From: Casuarius casuarius
Lineage: Eukaryota; Chordata; Aves; Casuariiformes; Casuariidae
NCBI GenBank assembly: GCA_003342895.1
Contig: PTFA01000055.1
Span: 3,813,629-3,877,628 of the forward strand
Direction: 5' to 3'
DNA: 64,000 bases
The notes under the pieces are model-generated. The model had not been told where the DNA came from, ran no database searches, and was given only the letters and a program-made list of their open reading frames with translations. This document shows positions 39,761-53,500 of the stretch, piece by piece; the first letter of the stretch is position 1; every line of letters begins with the position of its first letter. The position numbers and the translations under genes are program-made.

Positions 39761-42700
39761 TTTTTTCGGTTGTTGTTTTTTTTCATTGAAATTACTGCTG
39801 GACATCCCACCCAGGGTCTGAAAGCCCCTTCAATTCATGGAGGACCTTGAAGTAGCTTAGTTTATCTCAAATGACTCATTTGAATATGTGCTTAATATAT
39901 TTCTTAGAGTTTTCTGTATGTGAAATGCTTTGAAATTTTATGACAGTGCTACATAGAACTACTGAGAAAGAATGTAAACTAACAGACAAATCTGATTGAT
40001 TTTTTCTGGTTTTATTGGATATTGCATATATTTTTTTCATATTATAAACTTGTTTGATTTTTCCTTTCATAGCAAAATCAACCATTCTTAAAAAATGCTA
40101 AACAGAATCGTAATATATTCGAGAAAAGAATTTGAATATGTTCAGGTCCCCATTTTTACTAAAAACTCTTTAATTATTAAGTTAGAGTTGATTCTATACC
40201 TTTAAAAATACAAAGAACTTTAAACAGAACCTATCTAAAAAGACCACTTAAGTACTCTGATTCTGCAGGAAATAAATTCTCATGGAACAGCCCTATTCAT
40301 ACCAAAAATTCCTTCCAAATATGAAGTGACTGAATACTATGACATGCTTGGTCTTCCTTTAAATCTGCAGGTGGGCACAATAAAAGGCTAAAAGGCTAAA
40401 TGAATTGAAATTACATTTACAGTGCACTAAAAGCAACATACAGACAATGCATATTAGATGACAATAATACATTCTTTTTTTCCTTTGAAAAGGTTTATTC
40501 AACTAGCCATCACCAGTGCCCATATGGTGAGCTGAACTGCTGGTTAAGCTGTGCTGACAGAACTGACCGGTTTTCTATTGACTATAATAGTTCGACATCA
40601 TACCTGCATAGACCACCTGCTTATAGATAGTTGTCTGAACCTAGGGCAAATCCTGTCCTGGGATTCTTAAGGGCTTAAATTCCCCAGAAAATGGGATTTA
40701 GACATTTTTAAAGGGAGCTAAAAGCCTAGACATGTTTAAAAATATGGGCTGTACACAGCTCAAAATGCTTAACATAACATTCAATCTCTAAAATATGTGA
40801 CTGTGAGGTAGGAGCTGTAACAAATATACAGATTCAAAGTAGAGGTAAACCCAAACAGCAAAACTGACTTAGCCCTGTATTCCCAAATCAACGATCTTAA
40901 CTGGGGTTGGAATATGACTTTTTTTTAAAATAGGGACCACTTGGACTTCGCATTACAAACACCTCTTCAGTACTCTAAAGTGTGAAGAAGGATATTTTTG
41001 TTTGAGTCCACCTCTAACACACAATTCACATACCAGCCACTGACACACGTCCTGAGCATGAGTCAGAATTTAGAAAGGAATTCAGTCACTTAGGAATCAC
41101 TGCTTTTTTGCCTTAAAANGGCATTGTGCCTATTTTTAAGAAAGAGTAGAATCCCAGATGCATTAAAAGCAAGAATTAATATTTCCAATAGTTATCTCAT
41201 GGCACACAGTTTGGCTCTGTGTCTTCCTAAAGGGCAGCACTCCATTTGTCCTTGTTCACTAGATGTCTCTATACATGGCACCCCCTTCCAGGCAGCAAAG
41301 GGTGAACGAATGCTACCTCAAAGCTCCACTGGGGATTCAAATTCTTTGACCAAACAGGCCTGACTCTTTAAACATATTTCAAATAAATGACTGCAAATTT
41401 CACTTACCATAACTAAAAAAGACCTCACTGCTCACCACTAAATTAGTCCAATAGACAAATGTCAGGCAGTGTAGAAATGGCTGTCCTTTAAAAACAGTAC
41501 CCTTTCAGCTAGTCTGCTATTAAAAATGAGTGTAAATTGAGGAAGGAAAGATTATTTTTGAACAAAAGTCAGCTGTCCCGAAAGAGGTCCTGAAATGGAG
41601 TCAGTGAAAACTTCTCTTCCTCGCATGACAGAATTGAAGGAAAATACCTTCATGCTGCTCTTCACATTTTCAACAAATTTCCAGCATAGCTCTTTCGATA
41701 ACCAGAAATAGGAACAAGAACAAAACGTGCAGGAACCATTGTCTGCCATGTCATGAGACTGCAAGACAGAGGCTGACTGTAGTCAGATACAAATGGATAT
41801 CCATGATGGAGATTTACTTTCGCATGAACCTGTGAACCACAGTTTCATACGAACCACATTTCCACCCCAAAAAGATGGAGAGTAGAAGTAGGAGAACGAT
41901 CCAACTGGAATAGATTTTTTTCTTTCCAGAAGAAAATATGAGAGAGCATGAGTGAGAACACATGTGGAAAGGGGCGGGTAGCATACGTGCCCTCAACAAA
42001 TATAGACGACGTACTGGATAACCTTTGTAAGGAAGCTACTTTAGAAGACTAAACAGTGCTTTTTTGGCATTGTATTTCAGATTATAAAAACAGATGGTAA
42101 TACCTTGCATTGTGCTGCCTTTTATTTATTGGAATGGTAAAATGTGACTGTACTAAACATATTTGTTTAGTAATTTACAGATGAAGTTTTACAAAATATA
42201 GCATATATATTGAGGTAGATAAATATAGCCCATGTGCTTAGAGTTCTCTTCATAACTACAGCAATGATCATTGACACAAAGTCGAGGGCCTAGAGAATAC
42301 CAACAGAGCAACCCAAGAGCCAGGTGGATCTAGATGAACTTCTGAGTATTCAAAAGTTAAAAGGAAAATCATGGGAATGGAGACAAAATGGGCTCCATCG
42401 AGAGAATGTCCTAGAACTTCCAGAAAATAAGGAAGGAAATCTATGAGAAGAACTGAAAAAAACAGGTAGCAGTTAGGAGACAAGGAAGGAGCGAGCGATG
42501 GTAAATGCAGCACAGAGATGAAATAGGAAATAAGACTAAACAGAGTTCCAGGCTCTGGGCTAAATTGTCTGGGACAACGAGAGGGAGTGGTTTCTAATCT
42601 AAAATAACAGTCTTTTTTTCTTTTTTGCCCTTCTGCAATAGATGTGAGAAACTGCTTCATTAACATACAGATATTTTGGTCAGAGAGAGTCAACGTGTTC

Positions 42701-44026
42701 TATATTTCCAACATTTTCCACAAAAAATTAGTTTTCTCTCATAAGACAGACAGTCTTCAGTGAAAACCTGTAAGAAAATCTGAGCTCACCCCCTAGATTT
42801 GCCTGGAATATTTTATGTGACTTTAAAGCAAGGGCAAGGTCCAACTTTTTGATCATGTTACTTTGGAAATTTTTGATAGGCTTTTATATCTGCATTAACT
42901 GGTAAAGGAAATCCTGAGAGTCATACAGAAAGATTTCTCATATTACAAATATAATCTCAGAACAAAACAACTAATACTTTTTGAAACACATATAAAAGGA
43001 AAACAGAAATCTGAAAATGTCCAGCAGTGATCTTCAATCTCTGTTTCACAACAGGATTTCTTTCTGCCCTATCCGCGAAGTGTAAGTCAGCACTTTTCTT
43101 CTTAGATATTGTTGAATTATGTATCAATTAAGTTGTGATTGTCTATTGTATTGCAAGGTTATATTTGAATAAAATCATTGAATATTATGCTGATTTGCAA
43201 CACTAGTTGCCAGTATACTAAACCATTTTTATCAACTTCACAATTCTGGACAACAGACAATATTTAGTTGAATGAATAAAGATATTTTGGAAATTACTTC
43301 ACTGATATTTCTGTAAATTGACAGTTGACTGTAACAGATGAAGCTGAATCATCAGCCAATCATGGCTGAAATCAGGAAGTGCAGCTGTAGAGTACATTGA
43401 TTTCATGTTTATTATGCTGTTAAGAAAGTTTCAAGACTTTTAACCTTTCTGACCAGACCTTAGCTGAATATAAGTCATTTCCTATCATTTTATAATTACA
43501 TCTACTTTATAACAAAAGGCTTTGCTGAGCTCAGGTAGCTGGGCTCTTCTTGTCTTTTGGTAACTTTTTTCTCATTAAAAGCCTAGATATTTTAAGTATT
43601 TTAGCCATGTATACTTTTCTGATAGATTTGCTTTAAAAATCAGTTGAAAAGCATATGCTGTAACAGGCATAAGTGAACAAAGTGTCATTTTCATAAAATA
43701 CTAGTCTGCTGTTGTCCAGACATCTGCCTTTCCAAAATTTAGACAGATCTGCTATGTCTATACTGTACATTCACTGGCTATTCTGGAAGAAACCTCACAC
43801 CTAATATGCTTTCAGTACTGTCAATACTTTGGAGGTGTACTGGACTATGCTGTCTGTCTGACATCAGTCAGACAATGTCACTGCAAGAACAGAAGAAGGC
43901 TGCCTAGCTCACTGCAGTTTATCATGACCCAGGCACTTGGTGACTAAGGACACCATTGGATAAACTGAATCCTATGAGCCATATTGAGTTTTCTTCCCTG
44001 GCCATAGGAGCTGAGCTTTCTCCAGA

Positions 44027-44027
<1 letters not shown>
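39761..44027. other. Non-coding stretch, one N, no gene seen
   Basis: A single ambiguous base lies at 41119. The 141-codon minus frame at 42268-42693 falls in strongly purine-rich plus-strand DNA, which removes stop codons from the opposite strand. It has no domain and no intact splice context, so I do not call it a gene. No repeat family was recognised. Confidence 0.5.

Positions 44028-44055
<28 letters not shown>
44028..44055 (+). repeat. Poly(A) run, 28 bp
   Basis: An uninterrupted A tract. It could be the tail of a retroposed sequence, but I found no poly(A) signal-bearing gene copy just upstream and no flanking target duplication. Confidence 0.97.
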
Positions 44056-44057
<2 letters not shown>

Positions 44058-46237
44058 AATCTACACAGATAAGTTTTTGAAAAAGCTGAAAATCTCACCT
44101 CAAGACTGGTCTCAAAATTATTGCACAGCAATATTGATATAGCCATTATTTAACATGAATAAGGTTTTTCAACATAGTTCAGGGCTGAAGAGGAAATTAA
44201 ACACTCACAATTGAGTATTAGGCTGCAAAACTTTACCACAGGTTCTCTTAGAGCATTCTTCAAAATCTCAAAGCTCTATACACTAGAAGGCAGACTAAAT
44301 AAAAACAAAGCAATATATTCTGTCCAAGGGGGTTCATCTTGATTTGAGGGCTACGATGAGCTTTGAAGTAGATAATGCTTCTTAGATTACACACAAAAAT
44401 ATATCATCTTATTTAAAAGCTAATTTGTAATTTCCTGAAACTGTTGTCAAAAGCAGCCCTTAGGAGAGTAGTAATAGTGCCCTGGCAGTCCAAATTCAAA
44501 GCACACCCATTCTTCTGTATGTGTTTCACCTGCTACAGTCTGGTAGTTACAACAGATATTAGGCCTGCTATTTTAACAATGATATTATAGTCCATATGTG
44601 CAAAAGCTTCTTATTCAGATCCAGATCCAATAACAGCCATTTCTTTTTTAACATTCCACTGAGGAATAATTTACATTGAACAGCCCAATTAAGTGTTTGC
44701 AAAGACCCACACTGCAAAGCACTTAATTAAAAATTATCAAACTAATAAGAAAAAAGAACGATTTCTTTTCCAAGATTACTCCCGGATAAATACGTAAAAG
44801 TCAAGATTAATACAATATCTCAGAAATGCTGGCAATGTCAGGCAATTGGCTCCTGTTTGCAGAATGGCATCCTACAGCCCCTTGCTGTTCAACATCTAAT
44901 TTCCCTCTTTTTAAGTCTTTGTGTTTTAAGAGGCTTTGTTTTACAGCCTTGATATTATGCTTTATAATAAGCCACTTTTCACCTAAGAATGGCATAATAT
45001 TCACAATATATTCTGGAAGACTGGAAAATTGTATTGGCCACTTAGTTTTACGTAGTTGCTGTACTGTTTGCAAAACTGCCTAGCGAGGTGACAGACTGAA
45101 CAGTTCTGTTGACTGCATTTGAAAATCATTTTCCATATTTGCATAGATATCCCACTAAAGTTCCTGTCACCCAGAAACTCAGAAAAGGAAAGGCACAGAG
45201 TCCCTTTGAATGATGAGGAAACTGCAGAGAGGCTGCAGGAGATTTCCAAAGACTCATGGGATTCATGAAGTTTGGCCTCTTCCCACCATTTACAAAGAAA
45301 GTACATGGAACAAGGTCAGAGAGAAAAAGGAAGGACAAGTAGGAAAAATTAGCCCAGCAGGAGTTGGCACTGGCTGACCCATTGCAGGTCTTCCTAGTGA
45401 AAAGAACCCAGAACATGAGTCATTTGCTGTTTCCACAAGAAACTAGATTGCCAGATTCTGCTGTACCTTTTTCCTTTCTTCTGACTATATACGTCCCAGC
45501 AAATCCCTCTTCTAAAACAGATTTCTGTGGGCACTTGAGAGGCCCAGTTGTCTCAATTCTCTGTCAAGGGCACCTAGCACCTTTTCCAGCTTCTAAGCAG
45601 ATGAATAAAATACAGAGTAAGAGAGGGATTTCATGTGAGGCCAGTGCAAGTAATGAAACTGCAAATTTCCTTTGTCCTCTTTGTACATGTGCATTGTGTT
45701 ACAGTCTTTAATTAGAGGACCATATATCCTTTTTATCCACTGGAGTCTACTTAATTCACTAAGATGGAGCTGATCTGGAGAGGGGAGAGAGGAAGTATGG
45801 ACAGATAAGAGGAGAGAGGTATGTCTCCTAGGCATTGTTTTGGCCAAAATTGGAAGGCATATAGTAAATGAGATGGGAGATTATAGAAAAAGAAAGGGTA
45901 ATCTTATGATTGAGGAAGCTGAATGCAGAACTGAAGAAAGTCATAGATAACAATACATTATATTTTCCTCACTGACTTGCTATTTGAGCTTGTTTTGCTG
46001 AAGTACTGAGTTCATAAGTTGAGATGAAATGAAAGGAAGTTGTTTCTGAAAACACAAACAATTTTTATTACAGGTCTTTGAGGCATTCAACTAAGTACGT
46101 AAAATTAAGAGTGAAACTTTACCTTACTTTCTCAAGTACCCAGTTACAAAATGAGTCTAACAGTAGCCCCTTCTCAAGCAAGTGTCATTGTAGACATAAA
46201 TAACCACTGCTGTAAAGTACTCAGCTATTCTAGCAAT
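44056..46237. other. Non-coding stretch, possible MIR trace, no gene seen
   Basis: Frames overlap on both strands at 44.8-45.8 kb (84-115 codons), without splice support. A GATGAGGAAACTGCAGAGAG passage at 45212-45231 resembles antisense MIR but is too short to call firmly. Confidence 0.5.
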
Positions 46238-47045
46238 GAATCACAGGATCGCAAAAATATTGGTTGGAAGGGACCTCCGGAGGTCACCTAGCCCAACCAC
46301 TCCCTGAAATTAGGACTATTACCAGCACAGAACAGTTCAGCTGTGGGTTTGTTTAGCTGAGTCTGGTAAACCTGCACAGAAGAAGATGACAACCGCCCCA
46401 GCAACATATTAAAGAATTGCACTGCCGTCCTAGTGGAAAAAAAGAAAAATTATGTCAAACACAAACACACACACACCCCAAAGCCACAATTTGTGACCAC
46501 TGCTGCCTGTTAGATCATTTCCCACTATGGAGAAGAGCTTCATTATGTCATTGCTTGCAACTACCTTTCAGCAGCTGCAGGTGACTATCAGATCTCTCCT
46601 TAGTCTTCTTTTTACTTGACTAAACAAGCCCAGCTCCTTCAACCTCATCTCACTCCACCTCGGTAGCCCTCCACTGGATCTCTGCTGGCTTCTCTAAATC
46701 CCTTTTTAACTGGGGACCCCAAAATTACACACAGTATTTCCATTGTGGCAAGTGCTGAGTTGAGGGAAATAACTACTTCCGTTGATCTGTTGGGCACAGT
46801 CACCCTAATGTAGCCCAGTATGCAGTTTGCCTTGTTCTTCATGAGTGCACTATTGGCTCATATTCACCCTCATATCCACCAAAATCCCCAGGTCCTTTTC
46901 AGGATTGCCCTCAGCCACTCACTCCCTGCCCCCTGCCTCCTGCATTCCTCCTTATTAAACTTCACGGTTAGCCCAATCCTCAAGTTCCTCTGGTCTGAGG
47001 ATCTGCTGTTTGTCATGTTAGCAACTTCCCCCACCTTCCCCCACA
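46238..47045 (-). repeat. CR1 LINE, degraded, 5'-truncated (minus orientation)
   Basis: The plus strand opens with a CR1 3' end in reverse complement (GAATCACAGGATC, then TTGGTTGGAAGGGACCTCCG and GAGGTCACCTAGCCCAACC). It continues through recognisable ORF2 C-terminal sequence: CAAGCCCAGCTCCTTCAACC, CTCCACTGGATCTCTGC, GGGACCCCAAAATTACACAC and TAATGTAGCCCAGTATGCAG. It ends near 47045. The copy has many substitutions and indels, and a short (CA)n expansion lies within it at about 46461-46478. The minus frame at 46645-46842 is a decayed piece of the reverse transcriptase C-terminal region. Confidence 0.9.
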
Positions 47046-48877
47046 AGCAAGAGGCATCCTGGATGTTTTTTGTTTCTTTTAGAACTAATACAGTCTTATT
47101 TTCAGCTCAGTTTTTAACCCCCAAGGGGATTTATCAAGCAAGCCATGTCTGAATTAAAATGTTCAATATTTAAAAGTTACGAATTAATTAATTTTACAAG
47201 GGCTGTATTTTATGCTATATTTAGATTATTCTGAATCTAAAAGACTGAATGAAAAATGTCAAGTGAACTTCAAACTAATAACCTTGAAACTACCAAACCA
47301 ATTTTCCTGTAATGTTAAGTTCAGTTAAAAAGCTATTTCACTCTTTAAAAATTTATATATACATTGGCAACCATCCGTACTTCAGACACACATTTAAAAC
47401 AGCAATGTTTACTGTTCATGTGCCACCTTGTGCTTTTAAACATTGATGATTGAACTTTTTTCACTCCTAAAAATGAGACTGGATCTTCAAGGATAATTTT
47501 ATTCCGGGAACCCCAACCTTTCCTCTTTATCATTAAGAGTTTCTTGGAGTCTGAAACCCACACAGAGCACAGTTTAAATCTGAAAATATACTCCTTTCAC
47601 AGCAGGAACTACACACACTGGAAGGAAAGGCAGCCAGTCTCCATTTCATGGAAGACATGTTGCTCCTATGTTTGAGGCTTTTTCAACATACTCTCTGATG
47701 TTGCTGTTGGCAGCACAACCTGATCTTCTGAAAAAATTACATATTCCCTGTTCTTACACTTTTACTTAGACATCCTCTGCTAGCCACCACTGGAGTCAAG
47801 ATATCACAGTCGAGGGACTTCTGGTCTCATCTGCTGTAACTGCTATTTTTTTCTTCTATTAATCATTTTAGAATTTATGTAATAAGAAAAATAATTTTTC
47901 ATTCTTCTTCCAATAATCTATATTCTTCCTGGTAGCTCTATCAACAGTTCTAGATAGCTTCATTTGTTCCCACTGAAAAGGAAAGAGGTTGACAAAAATC
48001 TATTATTTCACTAGAAACAGAATTGACTTCACTTACTTTCAGTCACTTTAAAGTTAGGGGTCTAGTTCAAGACATTTTTGCAGCTCTCTGTATACTAATG
48101 GACAAAGACAGGTGTCTCCAAGAGGGTGATTCATCCCACCTGCCTTAAAGATCAATCTGAGATGAACCCCTGGAGATGTCTTTCTCTTTTCAAAACTCAG
48201 AAAGGAAACCTGAATGATTAGTCTAACAAAAATGCTTGTCTCTTAAATGAGTATGGAGCTGAATCTCAACCCAGCTGCTTAATTACTGATACGTAGCTAT
48301 ATTCATTCAAATTCTTTTGCTAGTTCAGTCCCTTGAAGCTTCTAATCTTAAAAAACATTTTATTTGTCAGGGAAAAAAAAAAGCTTAAAGAATCACAGGA
48401 AGAGGGTGAGAAGCTGATTCAGAACTATGAATGTCAATGTATTTTTTTTCATTTCTAGCCAATATTTAAAATTTTTGTCTTGGTTGTTAAACATCCAAAC
48501 TGAACTGCAGAATCTACAAAGACCATATCAGCAGTGATATTTTATTTTCCATATGATATGTGCAGTCACACCATGACTCTAGTCTTCCATATGAAGCTAA
48601 GAAAGGCAAAAAATTCCAAATGGTGTTTCAGAGAAAACAGTATTACAGACATGTCTATGCTTGAAAATATTTCATCTCTATATGTTCACAAATGCAAGTT
48701 CTATGACCTTTTGCATCTTAGGTCAAAATGACACATCTCTGGTCAGGCTAATGATTCATACTTTTCAAAGCAAGCCCTTTTTTTCAGAAGACAATTTATA
48801 TATTATCTTCCAAACAAAACTGGATTTAATAGGAAGCTGCAATCACATGCTGCGTGCTTCTGTTTAGTGGTTTGTTG
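47046..48877. other. Non-coding stretch, no gene seen
   Basis: AT-rich unique sequence. The largest frames are 65-72 codons and unsupported. Confidence 0.55.
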
Positions 48878-48892
48878 CCCCCCCCCCCCCCC
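48878..48892. repeat. Poly(C) run, 15 bp
   Basis: Uninterrupted C15. Such runs are often length-variable and prone to sequencing error. Confidence 0.95.
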
Positions 48893-49602
48893 TTTTCAAG
48901 GTAACTATTAGGTTTGGAGAGAAAGTAAGAAAGACAGTTTTGTCATTACAAAAAAGTTTTCTACCAACTCCCTGTTACAAAGTCAGAAAACTCAACACAT
49001 TCTGCTCTTTCGCTTACTATATACATCTTTTTTTTCCATTCATAAACAACTGCTCTTAGGGTCTCTTTCATGAAACCTGTTATGCAATGGTTGGAGGATT
49101 TCATTTCCCATTTTCCAAATAACAATGTTCTTGGCCAGTTTATTACCCATTTGCAAATTTTCACTGCATCTGGCGCTCAGTCTTGCCACACAAATGAGGG
49201 CTTTGGGGGAGGGGGGCAGGGAACGTGGTTTGCCCTCAGAGCTCTCCAGCTGTTCTACCTCTGGAATGCCACAACTGGATAGGTGAGAATAACACGGAAC
49301 TGGAGACTTACACTGGATCTGCCCTGGACTAAGTATCATAAAGTTTGCTTTCTCTCAATGAAGCATCATCTTCTGTTTGTTGCGACAAATCAGCAGGGTA
49401 GGTCCCACTACAACTCTCCTTTTGAAGATGACATGTTTAGTGATAGTCCTGATATTTCCTTGTATTTGATGAGATGTCCCTTGGGAAATGCTGCAGCTAT
49501 TTTGTGATATGGAAGCCACAGTTTTATTAATTTTATTTGGTGAAACAGTATCATGATACTTCCTACTACACAAATGATTCCTGTTTGTATTGAGAACACC
49601 TG
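48893..49602. other. Non-coding stretch, no gene seen
   Basis: Many mutually overlapping frames (62-99 codons) lie on both strands at 48.96-49.6 kb, the usual chance pattern. A G-rich run sits near 49204-49220. Confidence 0.5.
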
Positions 49603-50028
49603 CGGAAGATCTGGCGAGGAGTCAGTGACTGGCAGAGCAGGCGGTAGCAGGCCCAGTGTGTGAAACTACACACTGACCAAATTCCCATCAGGGCCGGGCA
49701 TGCATGTTCCATTTTGTCAGCAATGTCTGGCTGCTTCCCAGACAGTAGTTTCTCATGGTTATCACAGCTGAGATACGGAAATAGTTCTAGTAGATTTAAG
49801 GGCCCTTAGGATGCAACACGGAGAGTCTTGCCTGGGCTTCTGAGCTATGCATCCGACCTGTGCCTCCAGCAGCCTCCCGTTGGCAACCCCTCCACGCAGT
49901 TCCTGGGGCTCCCTGTGCAGCTTGGAGTGCAAGTCCGTTATTAAATCTATCCTGTTTAACCCCTCACGAACCTTGAGTGTCTCTCTATGCCAGTGTCCAA
50001 TCCTCTCTTGTCCACCTTGTGGTCACAC
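49603..50028 (+). mobile_element. Possible solo LTR remnant of an avian endogenous retrovirus
   Basis: A block of higher GC in AT-rich DNA with an LTR-like arrangement. A GC-rich middle is followed by an ATTAAA poly(A)-signal-like hexamer at about 49940-49945. Next comes a short pyrimidine/GT-rich segment in which CTCACGAACCTTGAGTGTCT resembles the R/U5 of some bird LTRs. A TG start (49604 or 49658) and a terminal TCACA near 50028 could be the ends, but I see no flanking target duplication and no internal viral genes. A processed non-viral sequence is an alternative. Confidence 0.35.
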
Positions 50029-50491
50029 TGCTAAATATCTTTTATCAGTTGCATGATGTATTGGAATAAATGTCTCCTACTCTTCTGTTGCATTACAGTA
50101 ACTATACTGTCTGCTAGATTTATCTTCATATGAAGTGCTATAGGTAAAAATTTAACACATTAGGAGAAAAAGACATTAGACTTCTTATCAATTACTCCAA
50201 TAATCCCTCTGAAGTGTCTATTACAAGTTGCTTGATTTCCTGACAGCTCACTACCATTACATACACAGTGTGATTGAACGTTGGTAATGAACGCGGGACT
50301 GAAGTCTATTTCCATACAACCTTCAAAATGGGCTCTAGTGCAAACCACACCTAGGCTCCTTTTGACACGTAACATTTCTTCAATACATCTTTTATTTCAG
50401 AGAGCTGTCACCTTGCATGTTCTAACAGTCATCAGTACTAACCACGTCTATCCTTGCACATTTACTTTCTCATCAGTAATATAATACCAGA
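50029..50491. other. Non-coding stretch, no gene seen
   Basis: Two opposed frames of about 70 codons. No support. Confidence 0.5.
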
Positions 50492-50506
50492 TTTTTTTTT
50501 TTTTTT
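50492..50506 (-). repeat. Poly(T) run, 15 bp
   Basis: Uninterrupted T15, which is poly(A) on the minus strand. Confidence 0.9.
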
Positions 50507-53500
50507 AATCTCAAAGTTCAACAACTGTATTTGTAATTATCATTCCTTGTTATCTGAGTCACTATAGAATCCAGGAGCATTAGCAGTGAATTAGGTCTCC
50601 CCCTTGTTAGCTACGAAACAAACATATTCAAATCATAGGACTTTTGCATCAATTCAAATATTTCCAGCGGGCAAATCAATCAATATTGATAAAGAAAAGT
50701 TATTTGAATCTATTTAGGTTGCTATTTGTGTCTTTGCTCTTCCTTTTTCCAGGTAAATACAGCCTTTTTCAAAGTGCCTTTGCATACACTTATAAATTCA
50801 ACAGAGATTCTTGGAGTTTCTGAATTTTCCTGATTTACTTGAATATAGGTCATAATTATCTATTTCTGCAATATCACATAGGCATAAAATATAGTTATAA
50901 AATTGCTTAACCATCCCATGAAAATACAGCAATGATCCATTCCAAGCAACATTTTAGGAACCACTGCTAGTAAGTATCAGAGCCATGTATCTGAATGATG
51001 CATTAAGTGAAAAGAGAAAGTTAGGAATTAAAAAGTACAGTATGAAATGAGGATCAAATCATTGTGCTATATTCCATTTAGAAATCCTTATAGGGCTTAA
51101 TCACTATAGCATTTGAGAAGATGCAAATGCAAGATGCATCTGAGAAGATGCTATAATACTGAGGACTATATTTATTACATGTTACATGAGGTTCTAAATC
51201 CTGGACAAAATCTGAGTTATAGATGTTAAGTGAATCAGCAAAACACACAGAACTACTCTTCTGTTTCTACAAATTATTGTATCACTAAAAAAAAAATGCA
51301 GTAGTTCATCCATCAAAGAGATTGCAAAATATACCAGTAAAAGGGAGCAGCCTGATCAGAAGGGGCTGTAATTACAAGTAATCATATCACTTAGTATTTG
51401 AAAAGGACAGAAATCCCCTTGAAAATAGGGGCAATTTTTCCCCTTGTTTTTTTTTAAAAAACTTTTCCTTTTTCTTAAACTTTGTCCTTTTTCTTGAAAG
51501 GCAACTTTGGAAAATTTTGGCTGTAAGGAGCTGCAAAGAAGACTGACTTTTATTTAGGGCTATTTTAGGTGGTCAAAGCAATATGAAGCACATTGCAAAG
51601 AAGAATGCAAGTAAGAATTAGATACAAAGTTCTGAAAGCTAAAAAAAATAAGATTTAAAAAAAGCACATTTTAGAATGCTAAAGGAGAAAGTAACCTTAT
51701 GTAGTTACTCTATCAATACAGGAAATTATGACAGAATGAGCAAGCAAGACTGAAAGTGGCTGTATGGCATGAGAAGTACATCAGTATCATTCTCTGAAAA
51801 TAGAGCAGCAAAATAGCAGAGGCAACTACTGAAGTAAGTTGGTGGCACAGTACTACTAGTAGACATAAGTTTGTACCATAAAACATTCACACTTAGGCAT
51901 CTCAGCAAAACTACTATTTTTCCTGAAGCATAGAAGTGGAAGTAAAGAACAGTCTCCACATTTTCTTAATATTTCTACTTAAGATACTAAGCGTATATGG
52001 ATCTGGAATCAGGCAGTTGCAAACTCAGAGGAGCATATGTTAAAAACAAATGGATATATCTCCCATTCTTCTGTTTTGTATGTATTTGACCCCTGCAATG
52101 CTAATGGGTGATATCCACACTTATCAAATAGCGAACATGCCCCAGAATGTAAGCATCTGCTTCAGATTTCCTGGCTTTTGTTGATTTGTCCCAGTCACAA
52201 AGCTATTTAAATGTACATTTCCATTACTAAATAAAAAAAGTAATAATGATGCAGTTGCTGTGCTTATCTAGCCACCAACATCTGTTGCTTTGGGGCTGGT
52301 TCTTATTATTTACTTTTTGGAAGACATTTGCTAGTTAAGATCCAATAAGCATTTCTAATAGCTATTGATTTTGCTTTTATTGAAAACTAATGAGAGGTTA
52401 AGGAAAATACACAATTGTTCTATATGCTTACACAATCTATATATCTTAAAATTTATCAAGACAATTTAAGATCCTGGTGGAGAGGCTTACTGACATTTTT
52501 ATTTCTTACCACTGACTTCATTAACATTATTCTCAAATCATGTATATATAATTTTATGATGAACATTTACCAGATGAGTTGCAAGACAGACTAGGATTAC
52601 CGAAAACAGAAGGAAACAAAAGTAGGAACACATCATACATGGACCTTTTTCTTGTCAAGTAAGCTGTAGATACACAATTGACTATTTTATCAGGTAGAAA
52701 ATCTTAGCTGTTTTTTTGGTATAATACAAGAGGAGAAAAAGCGACAAACCTAAGTCTAATACTCAGCTCTTTATCAGTTTTGAAAGCACAAGCCTTGGCT
52801 TTGGCCAAATCTCTGGCCTGAAAATATAAACATATTCTGGCCAAACTCCTGTATATTTGCAACCAGGCACATGCATACAGACTGTTACAGGCATAAATGA
52901 ACTTCCTTTGGAATTTCTTGAAGAAGTTTGCAGCTAGATTTAAGTAACTTAATGCCTCTGCACTAAAGGAATCTGCACTTAAAGGAATCATAAGCCAATA
53001 GGAATGTTACCAGCTGCATTTACTGCAAAAAATGTTAGTTATCTTTTAGGCAAGACTCTGGTGAAATGCAATGATTTATGCCAGAGAGTCAGATGATCTG
53101 ATTCTAATTTTCTCAAATGGTCTTAAGCCTAGAAAGTTACAAAAAATTTCTATCACATTAACTTATCTACTTGAGCAGTACTCTAACATTAATTCATTTA
53201 AATTATGTTTTTCTTTTGTACTGCTGAGAGACGCATGTTGGTAAGAAAACTAGGAATTTCTTGACTATTCAAAGAAATTCAGCTATATGACTGAAAGGGG
53301 CAGATTCTTAACACTAACAAAAATAGAAAAGCAAGTGCCAGCCGTAGAAAAAAGCCACTAGATTTGCCAGCTTTACAAAACAACGCAATGCAGTTTGTTT
53401 CTTGGTATTTTGTTTTCTGTTCCAAAATAATCATTCTAGAACACAGCCAGAGTTCACACAGTTCGCACAACAGCTCTCCCATCAGATAATAAACACAACA

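Noticed and set aside
42268..42693. 141-codon minus-strand frame with hydrophobic stretches
   Set aside because: It is antisense to strongly purine-rich DNA. That skew removes stop codons from the pyrimidine-rich complement and yields Leu/Phe/Ser/Pro-rich nonsense.
44028..44055. Tail of a processed pseudogene
   Set aside because: No gene-like sequence, poly(A) signal at the usual distance, or target site duplication could be shown upstream.
45212..45260. Antisense MIR fragment
   Set aside because: One good match (GATGAGGAAACTG...AGAG) but no downstream landmarks in order, so too short to call.
49204..49220. G-quadruplex
   Set aside because: Only three separated G runs (5, 6 and 3), not the four runs of three or more needed for the canonical motif.
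53060..53150. Diverged MIR head
   Set aside because: Loose resemblance only. The core and the CCTCATCTGTAAAATG landmark are missing.
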